Shown: positions 9,938 through 19,142 of the stretch, piece by piece
How positions within the stretch are numbered: position 1 is the first letter of the stretch
Layout of the letters: every line of letters starts with the position of its first letter
Assembly: GCF_024807145.1 (NCBI RefSeq)
Contig: NZ_JANUCA010000001.1
Location: 124,001-188,000, forward strand
DNA: 64,000 nucleotides
Origin: Microbacterium sp. AK031
Lineage (GTDB): Bacteria > Actinomycetota > Actinomycetes > Actinomycetales > Microbacteriaceae
Direction: 5' to 3'
Made by a program: the position numbers and the translations under genes
The notes under the pieces: generated by a model
Databases searched by the model: none
Told to the model about the DNA's origin: nothing
What the model saw: only the letters and a program-made list of their open reading frames with translations

Positions 9938-11434
9938 ATGACCGTCCCCGAACTCAGCGCCATGAGCTTCGACGAGCGGTACCGGGCGATCGATGCGCGC
10001 GACATCCGCTTCGACGGGCAGTTCGTCACGGCGGTGCACTCCACCGGCATCTACTGCCGCCCCTCGTGCCCGGCGCGCACGCCCAAGCGGGAGAACGTCA
10101 GCTTCTATCCGACGAGTGCTGCAGCTCATGAAGCAGGCTTCCGCGCCTGCAAGCGCTGCCTGCCGGAGGCTGCGCCCGGCTCCCCCGCATGGGACGTTCG
10201 CGGCGACGCGGCAGCGCGTGCCATGCGCCTGATCGCCGACGGTGTCGTGGAACGCGAAGGCGTCTCAGGGCTCGCAGCACGGCTCGGCTACTCGTCTCGC
10301 CATCTCACCCGGCTGCTCACCACAGAGCTCGGTGCCGGCCCTCTCGCGCTCGCTCGCGCGCACCGAGCGCACAACGCGCGGATGCTGCTCGTCGGCACGG
10401 ATCTCCCGATCTCGGACATCGCCTTCTCTGCGGGCTTCGCCAGCATCCGTCAGTGCAACGACACGATCAGAGAGGTCTTCGGATTGACGCCGACCGAACT
10501 GCGTGCCCGCCGAAGGATCACCCCGGTGGCGTCACCGGGGGCGATCGATCTGCTCCTGCCGCACCGCGAGCCGATGGATGCCGCAGGCATCTTCGCCTGG
10601 ATGGCCGCGCGCGCCCTGCCTGGTGTGGAGAACGTGATCGACAACTCCTTCTCCAGGTACCTGCGTATGCCGGGTGGCCCCGCCTGGTTCGAAGTGCGCC
10701 AGGACGGCGGTTCGACGCTGCACCTGCGTGCTCGCGTCGCACACCTCGGCGACCTCGCCCCGCTCGTGGCCACAGCCCGACGGATCTTCGATCTGGACGC
10801 CGACCCCACGGCCGTCGACGCCGCGCTGTCGTCGCATCCGGAGCTCGCCCCGCTCGTCGCGCGGATTCCTGGCATCCGGGTACCGGGCTCCGCCGACCCC
10901 CACGAGATGCTCATCCGTGCGATGGTCGGGCAGCAGATCACAGTGGTCGCCGCCCGCACGGCTCTCACTGCATTGGCGGAGGCGCTGGGGGAGGAGATCG
11001 ACGGCGGACACCACCTCTTCCCGACCATGGCGGCGATCGCCGAACACGGCTCAGAAGTGTTGCGGGGTCCTGCCGCGCGCATCCGAGCCATCACAGGTGC
11101 GGCCGCAGCACTCGCCGACGGATCGCTGACGCTCACGGTGGGCGATGACCGCGCCGCCCAGCGCGCGGCGCTCCTCGCCATGCCGGGCATCGGGCCGTGG
11201 ACTGCCGACTACGTGCGGATGCGCGTGATCGGCGATCCCGACGTCTTCCTCCCCGGAGACGTCGCCGTGCGAGCCGGAGCAGCGGCATCCGGCCTCCCCG
11301 CCGATCCGAAGCCGCTCACCGCCTGGACGGAGCGCACCGCCCCTTGGCGCAGCTACCTCACCGCGCACCTGTGGCGCGCGGCCCCGGTGCGTCCATCCAG
11401 AACTCAGAAGACCAAGACAAAGGAGCTCTCATGA
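9938..11434 (+). CDS. Ada-AlkA fusion: methyl-phosphotriester sensor/activator and 3-methyladenine DNA glycosylase
   Basis: Three functions lie in one 498-residue chain. Residues about 10-80 form the Ada zinc domain, with the four Cys in YCRPSC and CKRC; one accepts methyl groups from DNA phosphotriesters. Residues about 90-185 are an AraC-type helix-turn-helix. Residues about 195-480 are AlkA, with the helix-hairpin-helix [11 protein letters not shown] and a candidate catalytic Asp in LPGD. The fusion matches the adaptive-response protein of mycobacteria. ogt follows with a four-base overlap, so the adaptive response is a single transcription unit, probably autoregulated by the Ada part when methylated. 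Confidence 0.9.
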   Translation: MTVPELSAMSFDERYRAIDARDIRFDGQFVTAVHSTGIYCRPSCPARTPKRENVSFYPTSAAAHEAGFRACKRCLPEAAPGSPAWDVRGDAAARAMRLIADGVVEREGVSGLAARLGYSSRHLTRLLTTELGAGPLALARAHRAHNARMLLVGTDLPISDIAFSAGFASIRQCNDTIREVFGLTPTELRARRRITPVASPGAIDLLLPHREPMDAAGIFAWMAARALPGVENVIDNSFSRYLRMPGGPAWFEVRQDGGSTLHLRARVAHLGDLAPLVATARRIFDLDADPTAVDAALSSHPELAPLVARIPGIRVPGSADPHEMLIRAMVGQQITVVAARTALTALAEALGEEIDGGHHLFPTMAAIAEHGSEVLRGPAARIRAITGAAAALADGSLTLTVGDDRAAQRAALLAMPGIGPWTADYVRMRVIGDPDVFLPGDVAVRAGAAASGLPADPKPLTAWTERTAPWRSYLTAHLWRAAPVRPSRTQKTKTKELS

Positions 11435-11925
11435 CCGCTCTCATCCAGACCATCGACACCGCAGACGGCGCCTTCACCCTTCTCGTCGACAGCGAACAGC
11501 GCGTGCTCGCCTCCGGGTGGACCGATGAACACGACGCCATCATCACCCGGCTTGCGGAGCGCACTCGTCCCGCCGACATCAGAGAAGGCGAGACGGATGC
11601 CGCGGCCGCCGTCCGCGCGTACTACGACGGCGACCTCGCCGCCATCGACACCGTGCCGGTGCGTCAGTTCGGCACCGAGATGCAGCAGGCCGGGTGGGAG
11701 GCACTGCGCCGGATCACACCGGGGGAGCCGCTGACCTACACATCCTTCGCCGCAGGGCTCGGCAATCCGCAGGCGGTGCGTGCCGCGGCATCCATCTGTG
11801 CGCGCAACGCGCCGGCGCTCTTCGTGCCATGCCATCGCGTGCTGCGCTCAGACGGATCGTTGGGCGGCTTCGCATGGGGCCTGCCGGTGAAGGAATCGCT
11901 GCTCGCACGGGAGGCCGCGGCCTGA
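11431..11925 (+). CDS. ogt: Methylated-DNA-protein cysteine S-methyltransferase
   Basis: This suicide enzyme moves the methyl group from O6-methylguanine in DNA to its own Cys. The active-site motif PCHRV sits near residue 133, with the DNA-binding helix before it. The 164-residue length is typical. The ATG at 11431 overlaps the stop of the Ada-AlkA gene and has GGAG six bases upstream, so the longer upstream reading is not the real start. Coupling to Ada-AlkA links direct reversal and base excision of alkylation damage. Confidence 0.95.
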   Translation: MTALIQTIDTADGAFTLLVDSEQRVLASGWTDEHDAIITRLAERTRPADIREGETDAAAAVRAYYDGDLAAIDTVPVRQFGTEMQQAGWEALRRITPGEPLTYTSFAAGLGNPQAVRAAASICARNAPALFVPCHRVLRSDGSLGGFAWGLPVKESLLAREAAA

Positions 11926-11963
11926 GGCCGCTGCGCCACGTCGACACGTCGAGGGAATGACTC

Positions 11964-11993
11964 TTGCGCCCAGCTCGTTCACAGCAATAGGCT
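11964..11993 (+). promoter_or_regulatory. Promoter for the leader ORF and ABC transporter operon
   Basis: TTGCGC (-35, 11964-11969) and TAGGCT (-10, 11988-11993) are separated by 18 bases. Transcription would start near 12000, leaving a leader of about 200 bases before the first ABC gene. That leader contains a short ORF and a stem-loop. Confidence 0.5.
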
Positions 11994-12044
11994 GGAGGGC
12001 TGTCGCACCGACCGGGCGACGATGCCGAGCCTGAGGAGGACACC

Positions 12045-12107
12045 ATGATTTCGATCGCCGTTGCGCAGATCACCGTTCTTGGCTCGAACCCGGTGTACCG
12101 CGGCTAG
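12045..12107 (+). CDS. Leader peptide of 20 residues upstream of the ABC transporter genes
   Basis: A short ORF has a strong ribosome binding site (GGAGGA, four bases before ATG). The peptide begins MISIAVAQ and ends NPVYRG before TAG. It is too short for an independent enzyme and lies within the predicted 5' leader of the ABC operon, 97 bases before the first ABC start codon. I infer that ribosome position on this ORF controls the downstream hairpin, as the BmrB leader does for the heterodimeric BmrCD transporter of Bacillus. I do not recognise the peptide family. Confidence 0.55.
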   Translation: MISIAVAQITVLGSNPVYRG

Positions 12108-12139
12108 CGTTCCACCCCGCACAAAGCCTCCAGGCTCCA

Positions 12140-12163
12140 GGCTCCAGGCCGCACGGCCGAGCC
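12140..12163 (+). terminator. Attenuator-like hairpin between leader ORF and ABC genes
   Basis: GGCTC-CA-GGCC forms a nine-pair stem with GGCC-GAGCC around loop GCAC, with a two-base bulge. A pyrimidine-rich run (TCTCACTCCTCTTCC) follows. Just before it are three tandem CTCCAGG units. Two CAGGCTC copies (12131-12137, 12138-12144) could instead pair with GAGCCTG (12027-12033), next to the leader-ORF ribosome binding site. This gives two competing folds. Confidence 0.45.
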
Positions 12164-12203
12164 CGTCTCACTCCTCTTCCGCATTGAAACTCGTCTGAGA
12201 GTC

Positions 12204-14102
12204 ATGTCTTCCTCGTCATCGCAGAAACAGCCCTCTTCGCTGTCCACTCCCGCCGCGCTCTGGCGCCTGGCCCCATTCGTGAAACCCGTCTTCTGGCGGT
12301 TCGTCGGCGGTGCCGCGAGCGCGCTCGGCGCGGCCGTCATCGCCCTCATGATCCCGCTCGTCCTCGAGCAGATCGTGCAGGGGCCCATCCGCACCGGATC
12401 GGTCGGACTGATCGTCCTCGGCGCCGTCGTCGTGCTCGTGCTGGGCTTCGGCGAGGCGCTCATGGTGTGGCTGCGCCGCTGGTTCATCCTCAAGCCGTCC
12501 ACCGAGGTCGAGTACCGCATGCGCACGCTGCTGTACTCGCGCCTTCAGACCCTCCCGGTCGCGTTCCATGACCGCTGGCAGTCGGGTCAGCTGCTCAGCC
12601 GCATGATGCAGGACATCGGCCTCATCCGCCGCTGGCTGGCGTTCGGGCTGATCCTGCTCGTCGTCAACCTGCTGACCATCATCATCGGAGCGGTCCTGCT
12701 GTTCCGCTGGCACTGGCTGCTGGGGACGATCTTCATCGTCACGGCGATCCCGCTGTGGATCACCGGCTACCGCTTCGAGAAGCGTTACGGGCGCCTCGCG
12801 CGTCAGAGCCAGGACCAGGCCGGCGACCTCGCCACCAGCGTCGAGGAGAGCGTGCACGGCATCCGCGTGCTGAAGGCATTCGGTCGCGGGAAGCACGCGC
12901 TCACCCGCTTCAGCACTCAGGCCGAGTCGTTGCGTACGACCGAGCTCAGCAAGGCGCGCGCCGTCGGATCCATCTGGTTCTGGCTCGACCTCATGCCGCA
13001 GATCGCGTTCGGTCTCAGCCTGATATCCGGCATCTGGCTGATCTCACAGGGTGCGATCGAGCTGCCGGAGCTTTTCGCGTTCTTCGCGATGGCGACCGTG
13101 CTGCGCTGGCCGATCGAGTCGATCGGATTCCTGTTCTCGTTCATGCTGGATGCGCGCACCGCATCAGACCGCGTGTTCGACATCTTCTCGGAGACGAACA
13201 GCATCACCGATCCGGAGCAGCCGGTGCACATCGAAGAGCCCCGCGGCGAGCTCGTCTTCGAGAACGCCCACTTTCGGTACCAGGATGCAGGCAGCGCTGA
13301 GCGCGACCTGCTCGACGGCATCGACCTGGTGCTGCGCCCCGGCGAGACCATGGCCCTCGTCGGACTCACCGGCAGCGGCAAGACCACGCTCACCACGCTG
13401 CCCACGCGTCTGTACGACGTGACGGGTGGGCGTGTCACGCTCGACGGCGTCGACGTGCGCGACCTGACCCTCGTCGAGCTGCGTCGCCACATCGCGATGG
13501 CGTTCGAGGACGCTACGCTGTTCTCGGCATCTGTGCGTGAGAACGTGCTGCTCGGCCGCGCCGAGCTCGACATCCACAGCGAGGAGGGCGAGCGTGTGCT
13601 GCGTGAAGCCCTCGACGTCGCGCAGGCGAACTTCGTCGACGCGCTGCCGAACGGTGTGGAGACGGTCATCGGCGAAGAAGGACTCAGCCTCTCGGGCGGG
13701 CAGCGTCAGCGTCTTGCGCTCGCACGCGCCGTGGCCGCGAATCCCCGGGTCCTTGTGCTGGATGACCCGCTCTCCGCGCTGGATGTCGACACCGAGGCAC
13801 TCGTCGAAGAGGCGCTGCGCCGTGTGCTCGCCGACACCACGGCGATGATCGTCGCGCACCGTCCTTCGACGGTCGCGCTCGCCGACCGGGTGGCACTGCT
13901 CGAACGTGGCAGGATCACCGCCGTCGGCACGCACTCCGAGCTGCTGCGCACGAGCTCGCACTACCGGCACGTGATCTCCAGCCTCGAGGCGGAGGAGGCC
14001 GCACGAACGGGAACCATTCCGATCATCACGGATGAAGACCTGGAAGCGGCGGGCGCTGCAGACGAAGCATTCGCCACCGAGGAAGAGGAGGTGCAGGCAT
14101 GA
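12204..14102 (+). CDS. Heterodimeric ABC transporter, subunit with degenerate Walker B
   Basis: A 632-residue half-transporter of the multidrug exporter type: six membrane helices (about 30-330) and an ATPase domain. Walker [10 protein letters not shown] is near 387 and the signature LSGGQRQR near 496. Walker B reads [12 protein letters not shown] near 518, so the usual catalytic Glu is Asp; the H-loop His is in VAHRP. This pattern marks the subunit that provides the degenerate ATP site in asymmetric heterodimers such as BmrCD or TM287/288. The C-terminal 45 residues are acidic. It overlaps the partner gene by four bases. The substrate is unknown; drugs or lipids are likely. Confidence 0.85.
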   Translation: MSSSSSQKQPSSLSTPAALWRLAPFVKPVFWRFVGGAASALGAAVIALMIPLVLEQIVQGPIRTGSVGLIVLGAVVVLVLGFGEALMVWLRRWFILKPSTEVEYRMRTLLYSRLQTLPVAFHDRWQSGQLLSRMMQDIGLIRRWLAFGLILLVVNLLTIIIGAVLLFRWHWLLGTIFIVTAIPLWITGYRFEKRYGRLARQSQDQAGDLATSVEESVHGIRVLKAFGRGKHALTRFSTQAESLRTTELSKARAVGSIWFWLDLMPQIAFGLSLISGIWLISQGAIELPELFAFFAMATVLRWPIESIGFLFSFMLDARTASDRVFDIFSETNSITDPEQPVHIEEPRGELVFENAHFRYQDAGSAERDLLDGIDLVLRPGETMALVGLTGSGKTTLTTLPTRLYDVTGGRVTLDGVDVRDLTLVELRRHIAMAFEDATLFSASVRENVLLGRAELDIHSEEGERVLREALDVAQANFVDALPNGVETVIGEEGLSLSGGQRQRLALARAVAANPRVLVLDDPLSALDVDTEALVEEALRRVLADTTAMIVAHRPSTVALADRVALLERGRITAVGTHSELLRTSSHYRHVISSLEAEEAARTGTIPIITDEDLEAAGAADEAFATEEEEVQA

Positions 14103-15913
14103 GCGCGACACTGACCGGCACCGAGGGCGAAGACCGCTCCAACTACACCCGCGAGGAGAGCAAGGCGATCCGCCAGCGTTCGCTGCGACTGCTCGGCTCT
14201 CTCGTGAATCCCTTGCGCGCACAGATCGTCCTCGCGGCGATCGTGCTCGTCATCTCGACGGCGCTGCAGGTCGCGGGCCCGATCCTCATCGGGATCGGAC
14301 TCGACTGGGCGCTGCCGGCCGTCATCGACAACGCCGACTGGATGCCGACATTCGGCATCGTGCTCATCTACCTGGTCGCCGGCGGCGCTGCCGCGGCGCT
14401 GATCGGCTGGTACGTCGTGATCGCCGCACGCATCACGCAGGCTGTGTTGATCGACCTGCGCAAGCGCATCTTCCTGCACACCCAGCGGCTGAGTCTCGAG
14501 TTCCATGAGACGTATACGTCCGGACGCATCATCTCGCGGCAGACGAGCGACCTGGACTCCATCCGCGAGCTGCTCGACGGTGGGCTCAACAACCTCGTCT
14601 CCGGCGTGCTGTTCGGTGCTTTCACGTTCATCGCACTCGTGGTGTGGGACTGGCAGTCCGGTGTCATCCTGCTGATCGCGCTCATCCCGCTGTACCTGCT
14701 CATGCGCTGGTTCTACTCCCGTTCGCAGGTCATCTTCCGCGAGTCGCGTGTCATCAGCGCCAAGGTCATCGTGCAGTTCGTGGAGACCATGACCGGCATC
14801 CGCGCCGTCAAGGCATTCCGCAAGGAGCCGCGCAACGACGGGACCTTCCAGAAGGTCGCCGGCGACTACCGCGACATCAACCGTCGGTCGATGATGCTGT
14901 TCGGAACGTTCGAACCGGGGCTCATGACCGTGGCGGCCTTCACTCTCGGCATCGTCGTGCTCTGGGGCGGCATCCGCGTCTCGACCGGAGCACTGACCGT
15001 CGGTGTGCTGCTCTCTGCCGTGCTGTACGTGCGCAACTTCTTCGCGCCGATGCAGGAGATCGCGATGTTCCTGAACTCCTACCAGTCCGCCACGGCGGCG
15101 CTGGAGAAGGTCTCCGGCGTGCTGGACGAGGTGCCGACGGTGCCGGATCCCGAGAAGCCGGTCGACCTGTGGGAATCGCGCGGTCACGTGAACTTCGACG
15201 AGGTCACGTTCGGGTACTCGGGGGAGAAGACCATCCTGCCGAATTTCACCCTCGACATCCCCGCGGGTCAGACGATCGCGCTCGTGGGTACCACCGGAGC
15301 GGGAAAGTCGACGCTGGCGAAGCTCATCTCGCGCTTCTACGACCCGTCGCTCGGACGCGTCACCCTCGACGGGGTGGATCTGCGTTCGCTGCATCCGAAG
15401 GACCTGCGGCGTGCGATCGTCATGGTCACGCAGGAGGCCTACCTGTTCAGTGGAACGGTCGCCGACAACATCGCGCTCGGAAAGCCGGACGCCACGATGG
15501 ACGAGATCCGCGCAGCGGCGAAGGCCGTCGGCGCTGATGAGTTCATCTCGGCGCTGCCGGACGGCTACGCGAGCGACGTGAACAAGCGCGGCGGTCGCGT
15601 GTCGGCGGGACAGCGGCAGCTGATCTCGTTCGCACGGGCGTTCCTCGCCGACCCCGCGGTGCTGATCCTCGACGAGGCGACGGCGTCGCTCGACATCCCG
15701 TCCGAGCGCCTCATCCAGGACGCGCTGCAGACGTTGCTCGCCGACCGCACGGCCATCATCATCGCGCATCGTCTGTCGACCGTCGCGATCGCCGATCGCG
15801 TGCTCGTGATGGAGCACGGGAAGATCATCGAGGACGACACACCCGAGACGCTGATCAGCGGCACCGGCAAGTTCGCGCAACTGCACGCGGCATGGCAGGA
15901 GACGCTGGTCTAG
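14099..15913 (+). CDS. Heterodimeric ABC transporter, subunit with canonical Walker B
   Basis: The 604-residue partner. Membrane helices span about 40-330. Walker [10 protein letters not shown] is near 396, Walker [13 protein letters not shown] near 521 with an intact catalytic Glu, and the H-loop His in IIAHR. The signature motif is VSAGQRQ rather than LSGGQ (near 501). Together with the Asp-for-Glu change in the partner, both defects fall in one composite ATP site, leaving the other intact. The pair is thus an asymmetric exporter. Translation is coupled to the upstream gene by an ATGA overlap. A strong hairpin follows the stop codon. Confidence 0.88.
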   Translation: MSATLTGTEGEDRSNYTREESKAIRQRSLRLLGSLVNPLRAQIVLAAIVLVISTALQVAGPILIGIGLDWALPAVIDNADWMPTFGIVLIYLVAGGAAAALIGWYVVIAARITQAVLIDLRKRIFLHTQRLSLEFHETYTSGRIISRQTSDLDSIRELLDGGLNNLVSGVLFGAFTFIALVVWDWQSGVILLIALIPLYLLMRWFYSRSQVIFRESRVISAKVIVQFVETMTGIRAVKAFRKEPRNDGTFQKVAGDYRDINRRSMMLFGTFEPGLMTVAAFTLGIVVLWGGIRVSTGALTVGVLLSAVLYVRNFFAPMQEIAMFLNSYQSATAALEKVSGVLDEVPTVPDPEKPVDLWESRGHVNFDEVTFGYSGEKTILPNFTLDIPAGQTIALVGTTGAGKSTLAKLISRFYDPSLGRVTLDGVDLRSLHPKDLRRAIVMVTQEAYLFSGTVADNIALGKPDATMDEIRAAAKAVGADEFISALPDGYASDVNKRGGRVSAGQRQLISFARAFLADPAVLILDEATASLDIPSERLIQDALQTLLADRTAIIIAHRLSTVAIADRVLVMEHGKIIEDDTPETLISGTGKFAQLHAAWQETLV

Positions 15914-15946
15914 GCCGGCGTGCGCGCCGACTCCGGCGGGCAGCGG

Positions 15947-15989
15947 CAACTCTGGCGGCCATATCTTCGGATCGTGGCCGCCAGAGTTG
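15947..15989. terminator. Strong stem-loop after the ABC transporter genes
   Basis: A perfect 15-base-pair stem (CAACTCTGGCGGCCA at 15947-15961 with its complement at 15975-15989) encloses a 13-base loop containing TTCGG. It lies 34 bases after the stop codon and is the likely terminator, though it has no T tract. The long perfect arms could also mark a dispersed extragenic palindrome. Confidence 0.55.
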
Positions 15990-16064
15990 AGTCCGGCTGC
16001 TGAAGTTGATGCGCTGGGGTCGGTACGGTGGCAAGCTGACTAGCATGAAGGAGTGGATCCCCTC

Positions 16065-16943
16065 ATGCTGGCAGCCGAGTGGTGGTGGATCGCGCCCACC
16101 GTGGTCGGAGCGGGTGCCGTGACTGCGGCGGGGATGCATCGGCGCGGAAGCGCCAGCGGGCGACGTCTGGCGTTCGACGCCGCCAGAGAAGACCTGAAAG
16201 AGGCGCAGTACAGGGCAGCGGAGTCCCGGCGCGCGGTCAAGCTCGCTCGCGCGGAGTATGCGCGCCTGGTGGCCGAGCGCACCGCCTCACGCGCCTCTGC
16301 CTCAGATGTCGCGAGCGCCAGACGCGTACTCAAGACCGCTGAACAGGATGCCAGGGCCGCGACTGCCGATGTGCGGGCACGCCGCGTGCACCTGAACGTG
16401 GCGCGCGCGGAGATCCCGCTGGCATCCAAACCAGAGCGGTATCCCGTGGCGCGTCTGTATCGCGCGCACGATGCGATCACCGCGCGCTGGATGGACTACG
16501 AGACCGACCCGGCGAAGCTCATCGCCTATCCGAGCATGAGCGATGCCAAGGATCCTGCGACGTCGGCGTTCCTCAGTGCAGCGCGCAATGCCCAGGATCT
16601 GCGGCCGGCGGCGGGAGCGCGCACCACGACAGCGGAGTTCGCGGCGTATCGGGATGCCGTGGCGCAGCTCGAGCGCGCATTCGACGTCGCCGAGCATGCT
16701 GCCAAGGCGCGCGCTGCGGGCAGAGACCCGAACGCGGCACCGATCTGGCAGGACACCGCCCAGCAGGTCTTCACACGGTCGGCCGATGTGCTCGACAAAG
16801 CGGCCGGTGCCGCGGCGTCCGCATTCGCCGCCTGGAATGCGCGTAGCCGGCCGAATGCGGATGCCGAGCCCGACGCTCCTGCGACAGAAGAGCCGAAGCC
16901 CAAGCCGTCGAGGATCTGGCCGGTGCCGCGGCGCGATTCCTGA
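16065..16943 (+). CDS. Uncharacterised protein with one N-terminal membrane helix and a coiled-coil region
   Basis: I do not recognise a function. The 292-residue product has one hydrophobic segment at about residues 5-24, then a long Ala/Arg/Glu-rich helical stretch (about 30-125) with a coiled-coil look, a middle part with RYPVARLYRAHDAI and TDPAKLIAYPSM, and a Pro-rich basic tail. The layout suggests a membrane-anchored cytoplasmic protein. AAGGAG at 16048-16053 precedes the ATG by 11 bases; a GTG at 16053 overlaps that site and is less likely. It converges with the GH1 gene, only three bases apart at the stops. Confidence 0.65.
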   Translation: MLAAEWWWIAPTVVGAGAVTAAGMHRRGSASGRRLAFDAAREDLKEAQYRAAESRRAVKLARAEYARLVAERTASRASASDVASARRVLKTAEQDARAATADVRARRVHLNVARAEIPLASKPERYPVARLYRAHDAITARWMDYETDPAKLIAYPSMSDAKDPATSAFLSAARNAQDLRPAAGARTTTAEFAAYRDAVAQLERAFDVAEHAAKARAAGRDPNAAPIWQDTAQQVFTRSADVLDKAAGAAASAFAAWNARSRPNADAEPDAPATEEPKPKPSRIWPVPRRDS

Positions 16944-16946
16944 CGG

Positions 16947-18383
16947 TTATGCCGGGATCGCGCGGGTGCGCACCAGCTCTTCGTACCAATGCCCCGACTC
17001 TTTGACCGTGCGCTCCAGAGAGTCGAAGTCGACACGGACGATCCCGAACCGTTTGGCGTAGCCGTATCCCCACTCGAAGTTGTCCAGCAGTGACCAGACG
17101 AAATAGCCGCGCAGATCGACGCCGCGCTCGATCGCTCGATGTGCGGCAGTGAAATGGCGACGCAGGTAGTCGGTGCGCTCAGGGTCGGGCACTGAGCCGT
17201 CTTCGGCGACCTCGTCCTCGAACGCGGCACCGTTCTCCGTCACCATCAGCGGCTGCTCGGGGAACTGCTCCGACAGCGAGACGAGGAGCTCCTCGAGCCC
17301 CTCCGGCGCGATGTTCCAGCCCATGGCCGTGTAAGGGCCCGGCTGCTGCACGAACTCGACGGCCTGGTCGCTGCCCGGCCATGCGGTGCCGGCCGATGTG
17401 CCCTTGTGCCCGTCGTTCTGCTGCTTCTCCGAGACTCCGTCCCAGAGCCGAACGGTCGCGGTCGAGTAGTAGTTCACGCCGAGCACATCGATCGGCTGGG
17501 TGATGGTCTTCAGGTCGCCGTCCTGTACGAACGACCAGTCGGTCAACTCGGCCGTATCGGCCAGCAGGTCAGCCGGGTACTCACCGCGCAGCATCGGATG
17601 CGTGAACGCACGGTTCGCGAGGGCGTCGATGCGGCGCATCGCCTCTGCTGAGCCGTCGCCCTGCCCGCGCAGCACATGGAAGTTCAGCGTGACGGAGTAG
17701 TCCGGATCTCCGGTCGATGTCGCACGCAGCGCCTGCACGGCGCGGCCGTGAGCGAGGTTCAGGTGGTGCACCGCCGACAGCGCCGACGCGGGCTCCGTGC
17801 GGCCGGGCGCGTGCCCGCCCTGACCGTATCCGAGATATGCCGAGCACCACGGCTCGTTCAGGGTCGTCCAGGTGTGCACCCGGTCGCCCAGCGTCGCCCC
17901 CATGATCTCCGCGTAGCGCTCGAACGCATCGGTCGTGGCGCGGGAGGTCCAGCCGCCTTCGTCTTCCAGATACTGCGGCAGATCCCAGTGATACAGGGTC
18001 GCCACCGGGCGGATGCCCCGCTCGAGCAGCCCGTCGACGAGGCGGGAGTAGAAGTCGATGCCGGCCTGGTTGATCCGGCCGTCGGCGGTGGGCTGGATCC
18101 GTGGCCACGCGATCGAGAAGCGGTACGCCTCGAGCCCGAGCTGCTTCATCAGATCGAGGTCTTCGTCGACGCGGTGATAGTGGTCGCATGCGACGTCGCC
18201 CGTGTCGCCGTTCCAGACCTTTCCGGGCGTCTTCGCGAACGTGTCCCAGATGGATGGCGCGCGGCCGTCCTCCGCTGCGGCACCCTCGATCTGGTACGAA
18301 GCGGTCGCCGAGCCGAACGTGAATGACGGTGGGAAGATCAGACCGGAGTCGCGGTAGTCTGCGGAACCCGTGGTGGGTGTCAT
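16947..18383 (-). CDS. Family 1 glycoside hydrolase, beta-glucosidase
   Basis: A retaining beta-glycosidase (478 residues, cytoplasmic, no signal peptide) that would release glucose from cellobiose or aryl glucosides. GH1 marks are all present: [14 protein letters not shown] near the start, the acid/base Glu in LNEPW near residue 174, and the nucleophile Glu in TENGAAF near 382. GAGGAG precedes the ATG by eight bases. No transporter is adjacent. A LacI-type operator lies 34 bases upstream of the start, so expression is probably repressed without substrate, but the regulator is not next door. Confidence 0.92.
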   Translation of the reverse strand: MTPTTGSADYRDSGLIFPPSFTFGSATASYQIEGAAAEDGRAPSIWDTFAKTPGKVWNGDTGDVACDHYHRVDEDLDLMKQLGLEAYRFSIAWPRIQPTADGRINQAGIDFYSRLVDGLLERGIRPVATLYHWDLPQYLEDEGGWTSRATTDAFERYAEIMGATLGDRVHTWTTLNEPWCSAYLGYGQGGHAPGRTEPASALSAVHHLNLAHGRAVQALRATSTGDPDYSVTLNFHVLRGQGDGSAEAMRRIDALANRAFTHPMLRGEYPADLLADTAELTDWSFVQDGDLKTITQPIDVLGVNYYSTATVRLWDGVSEKQQNDGHKGTSAGTAWPGSDQAVEFVQQPGPYTAMGWNIAPEGLEELLVSLSEQFPEQPLMVTENGAAFEDEVAEDGSVPDPERTDYLRRHFTAAHRAIERGVDLRGYFVWSLLDNFEWGYGYAKRFGIVRVDFDSLERTVKESGHWYEELVRTRAIPA

Positions 18384-18416
18384 TCGGTGATCTCCTCGAG
18401 GTCTGCGGTGACATGA

Positions 18417-18430
18417 TCGAAGCGTTTCGA
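18417..18430. promoter_or_regulatory. LacI-family operator before the GH1 gene
   Basis: TCGAAGC-GTTTCGA is an inverted repeat with a central CG and six of seven matching positions, typical for LacI/CelR-type repressors. It lies just upstream of the beta-glucosidase gene. Confidence 0.55.
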
Positions 18431-18564
18431 TGACGCTACTTCAGCGATGCTAGACAACGACACCTATGAGCGCAACCTTTTTGCGGGCTCGGTCAACGAA
18501 TCGAGAGGCACCCAAGACGACGTGGCCTCGGTGGGGGAGGGGATCCGAGACCCCGCCGCCGGTC

Positions 18565-19023
18565 TCAAGGTGCGAGACGGATCTCCGCGACGACCTCGGA
18601 GTACTCGGTCTCGCCGACCGGAGTGAAACCCACGCGCTGGAAGAACGCCTCAGGACCGTTGTCGCCGGCCTCGTAGATCACATTGACGTGATCCATCCCG
18701 CGCCGGCGGGCCTCGTCGAGAAGACTCTCGACGGCGAAGCGTCCGACGCCGCGACCCTGATCGTCGGCGTCGACGTTGATGCGCCAGAGCACCGAGCGGA
18801 AGTGCTCGTCCTCCGCTTGAGGGTCGAAGCTGGCACTGACGAATCCGACGACCTCATTGCGATCGAGGATCACACGCTGCCACGAGGTCTGCGGGTTGAT
18901 CACGGTCGCCGCGATCCCGTACGAGACCGGAGCGAGGTACTGCTCCTGCCCTGGCTTGAGCGACAGGTTGTTCACGGCGACGATCGTCGCTGCAGAGAGT
19001 TCGACCACGCGCAGTTCCGTCAT
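18565..19023 (-). CDS. GNAT family N-acetyltransferase
   Basis: A 152-residue acetyl-CoA-dependent acetyltransferase. The pyrophosphate-binding motif QGRGVGR near residue 91 and the following helix define the fold, and FFQRVGF near the end is a common C-terminal GNAT signature. The pattern is closest to spermidine/diamine-type acetyltransferases, but the substrate cannot be assigned. The ATG has TACCCT six bases upstream and no Shine-Dalgarno sequence, suggesting a leaderless transcript. It is divergent from icd. Confidence 0.8.
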   Translation of the reverse strand: MTELRVVELSAATIVAVNNLSLKPGQEQYLAPVSYGIAATVINPQTSWQRVILDRNEVVGFVSASFDPQAEDEHFRSVLWRINVDADDQGRGVGRFAVESLLDEARRRGMDHVNVIYEAGDNGPEAFFQRVGFTPVGETEYSEVVAEIRLAP

Positions 19024-19029
19024 ACGCCC

Positions 19030-19035
19030 AGGGTA
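19030..19035 (-). promoter_or_regulatory. Probable -10 box (TACCCT) for leaderless GNAT gene
   Basis: On the minus strand TACCCT-GGGCGT-ATG gives the same TAnnnT plus six-base spacing seen elsewhere in the window. Confidence 0.45.
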
Positions 19036-19142
19036 ACCGCTCCGGACGTCACGCGCGCGGAAAGATGACTGCGAACGTGGCCCTGGCCACTCAGGTATCT
19101 TGGTATCGAGACAGATTTGACTCGTGAACGGAGAATCTCCCG

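Noticed and set aside
18431..18564. Possible short gene between GH1 and GNAT genes
   Set aside because: No start with ribosome binding site and no open frame of useful length; I see only promoter-like sequence.
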